From contig MU621180.1 of NCBI GenBank assembly GCA_025399215.1, positions 1 through 60,334 on the forward strand: 60,334 nt of DNA, in the 5' to 3' direction. Numbering within the stretch: position 1 is the first letter of the stretch; every line of letters starts with the position of its first letter. The notes below the pieces were generated by a model, which searched no databases, was not told where the DNA came from, and saw nothing but the letters and a program-made list of their open reading frames with translations. The DNA comes from Globomyces pollinis-pini (taxonomy: Eukaryota > Chytridiomycota > Chytridiomycetes > Rhizophydiales > Globomycetaceae). Made by a program: the position numbers and the translations under genes. Positions 59,574-60,334 of this stretch are shown here, one piece after another.

Positions 59574-59670
59574 TTATCCAATCATTGTTGATGATGAATC
59601 TTTCTTCATTGATATTTGAAAAATCTATTAATAAAATCATTATTCAAATCTCAATGGATTGATAAACAGT

Positions 59671-59832
59671 TTAGTATCTTCTGGTGGGTTCAGTAACGGA
59701 AGAGACAATCAACTGGTCAATAGTGTAAATATTTTGAATCCATTCCCCTTTCGATTGAACAAAAACATGAGTCTCAATACCAACTGGTTGGTTATTCAAG
59801 TATTGAACGTAAAATGTTTTGTTTTGATCCAT
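59671..59832 (-). CDS. small open frame, 53 residues, unknown
   Basis: ATG (59832) to TAA (59671) frame beginning MDQNKTFYVQYLNNQPVG, then VFVQSKGEWIQNIYTIDQL. It looks more protein-like than chance: mixed beta-like strands, no low complexity. It could be the first exon of a longer gene. Family not recognised. Confidence 0.35.
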   Translation of the reverse strand: MDQNKTFYVQYLNNQPVGIETHVFVQSKGEWIQNIYTIDQLIVSSVTEPTRRY

Positions 59833-59878
59833 AAAAAAGAAATAAATTTTCTCGCAATGAAATTACCAAAATTTTAGA

Positions 59879-60334
59879 TTCCGTTTCTTAAAAAGGACTT
59901 TTGAGTGGGAAAGCTCTTTGGATTGCTTCACTTTAAATACACTATTGGGTAGGGTTTTGATGAACGAGTGCACGTTAATAATGATCAAAACTACGCGACT
60001 TCACCGCTAAATAACTTGCTAATTTAGTGTGAATTGTTTGCAGTACACAAATTAAACAAGAGTGAATCTTCCACCACGGTTTGTGATCTTTTGCGATTGA
60101 TGATCAGCTTTTCGAACGAAGTACAATAATCAATGGCATAGTTAAAAATTCATCGAGATTAATGTCAAATGTTGAAATACCGTACTATCTTGCAGCTTAT
60201 ATTAATACCAGTTAAACTAATCGTTCAATCTTTTTCCCAAGAGGTTCCAATCTAGAATACAGTAAAACGCTTGAAAAGTCAGAATTGTATGTCACAATAT
60301 ACAAGCCTTCAAATGTGAAGATATCATTGAGATT
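59879..60334. other. window end, no gene seen
   Basis: AT-rich sequence without a convincing frame, RNA gene or repeat; a gene may begin beyond the window. Confidence 0.5.

Overview
The window is AT-rich nuclear DNA from a eukaryote with compact genes on both strands, many very short GT-AG introns and the standard genetic code. The gene set fits an early-diverging, chytrid-like (zoosporic) fungus. Fungal-type genes are a TAO3/mor2 (Furry) morphogenesis protein, a MET30/sconB-type F-box/WD40 protein, a TDA10-type kinase and RRP7. Next to them are genes more usual in animals or basal fungi: RNF220-type RING ligase, paraoxonase-like esterase, a rhodopsin-like GPCR and a Crinkler-type ATPase. This placement is inferred from gene content and was not tested by a search.

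Layout. 0-10.1 kb: 3' exons of an unknown gene, a possible 5S-like relic, RRP7, a glycerate-kinase-like gene and the very long TAO3/Furry gene. 10.1-13.1 kb: intergenic repeats with a possible retrotransposon relic, a multi-pass membrane protein and a secreted protein. 13.2-27.2 kb: PRP22/DHX8 spliceosomal helicase, another membrane protein, acetyl-CoA synthetase, a cysteine-knuckle protein, an unknown multi-exon gene, the MET30-like gene and an NDUFA4/MLRQ-like subunit. 27.2-34.4 kb: a repeat-rich accessory island holding a broken Crinkler-type NTPase, a zinc-finger fold-back hairpin, a Trp-rich 24-residue repeat gene interrupted by a 307-N gap, two inverted isoamyl-acetate-esterase-like paralogues, a third partial copy, a dispersed repeat in two copies and an intron-bearing tRNA-Tyr. 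34.4-60.3 kb: tyrosine phosphatase, RNF220-like ligase, paraoxonase-like protein, secreted protein, mitochondrial dehydrogenase kinase and LETM1-like gene (start codons overlapping head to head), Cys-rich and 7TM proteins, SAGA-type ubiquitin protease (USP22/UBP8), peroxiredoxin-like protein, parvulin, phosphate-carrier-like protein, RAD50, a membrane protein and the GPCR.

The genes do not form one pathway. Themes are RNA processing (RRP7, PRP22), ubiquitin (MET30, RNF220, USP22), mitochondria (acetyl-CoA-linked kinase, LETM1, NDUFA4-like, phosphate carrier) and membrane sensing (several multi-pass proteins). The most unusual features are introns of only about 24-36 nt throughout, the island at 27-34 kb with a giant-virus-like Trp repeat gene, and a perfect 34-bp palindrome upstream of RAD50. 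Exon joins were placed by hand from splice dinucleotides, reading frame and family conservation.
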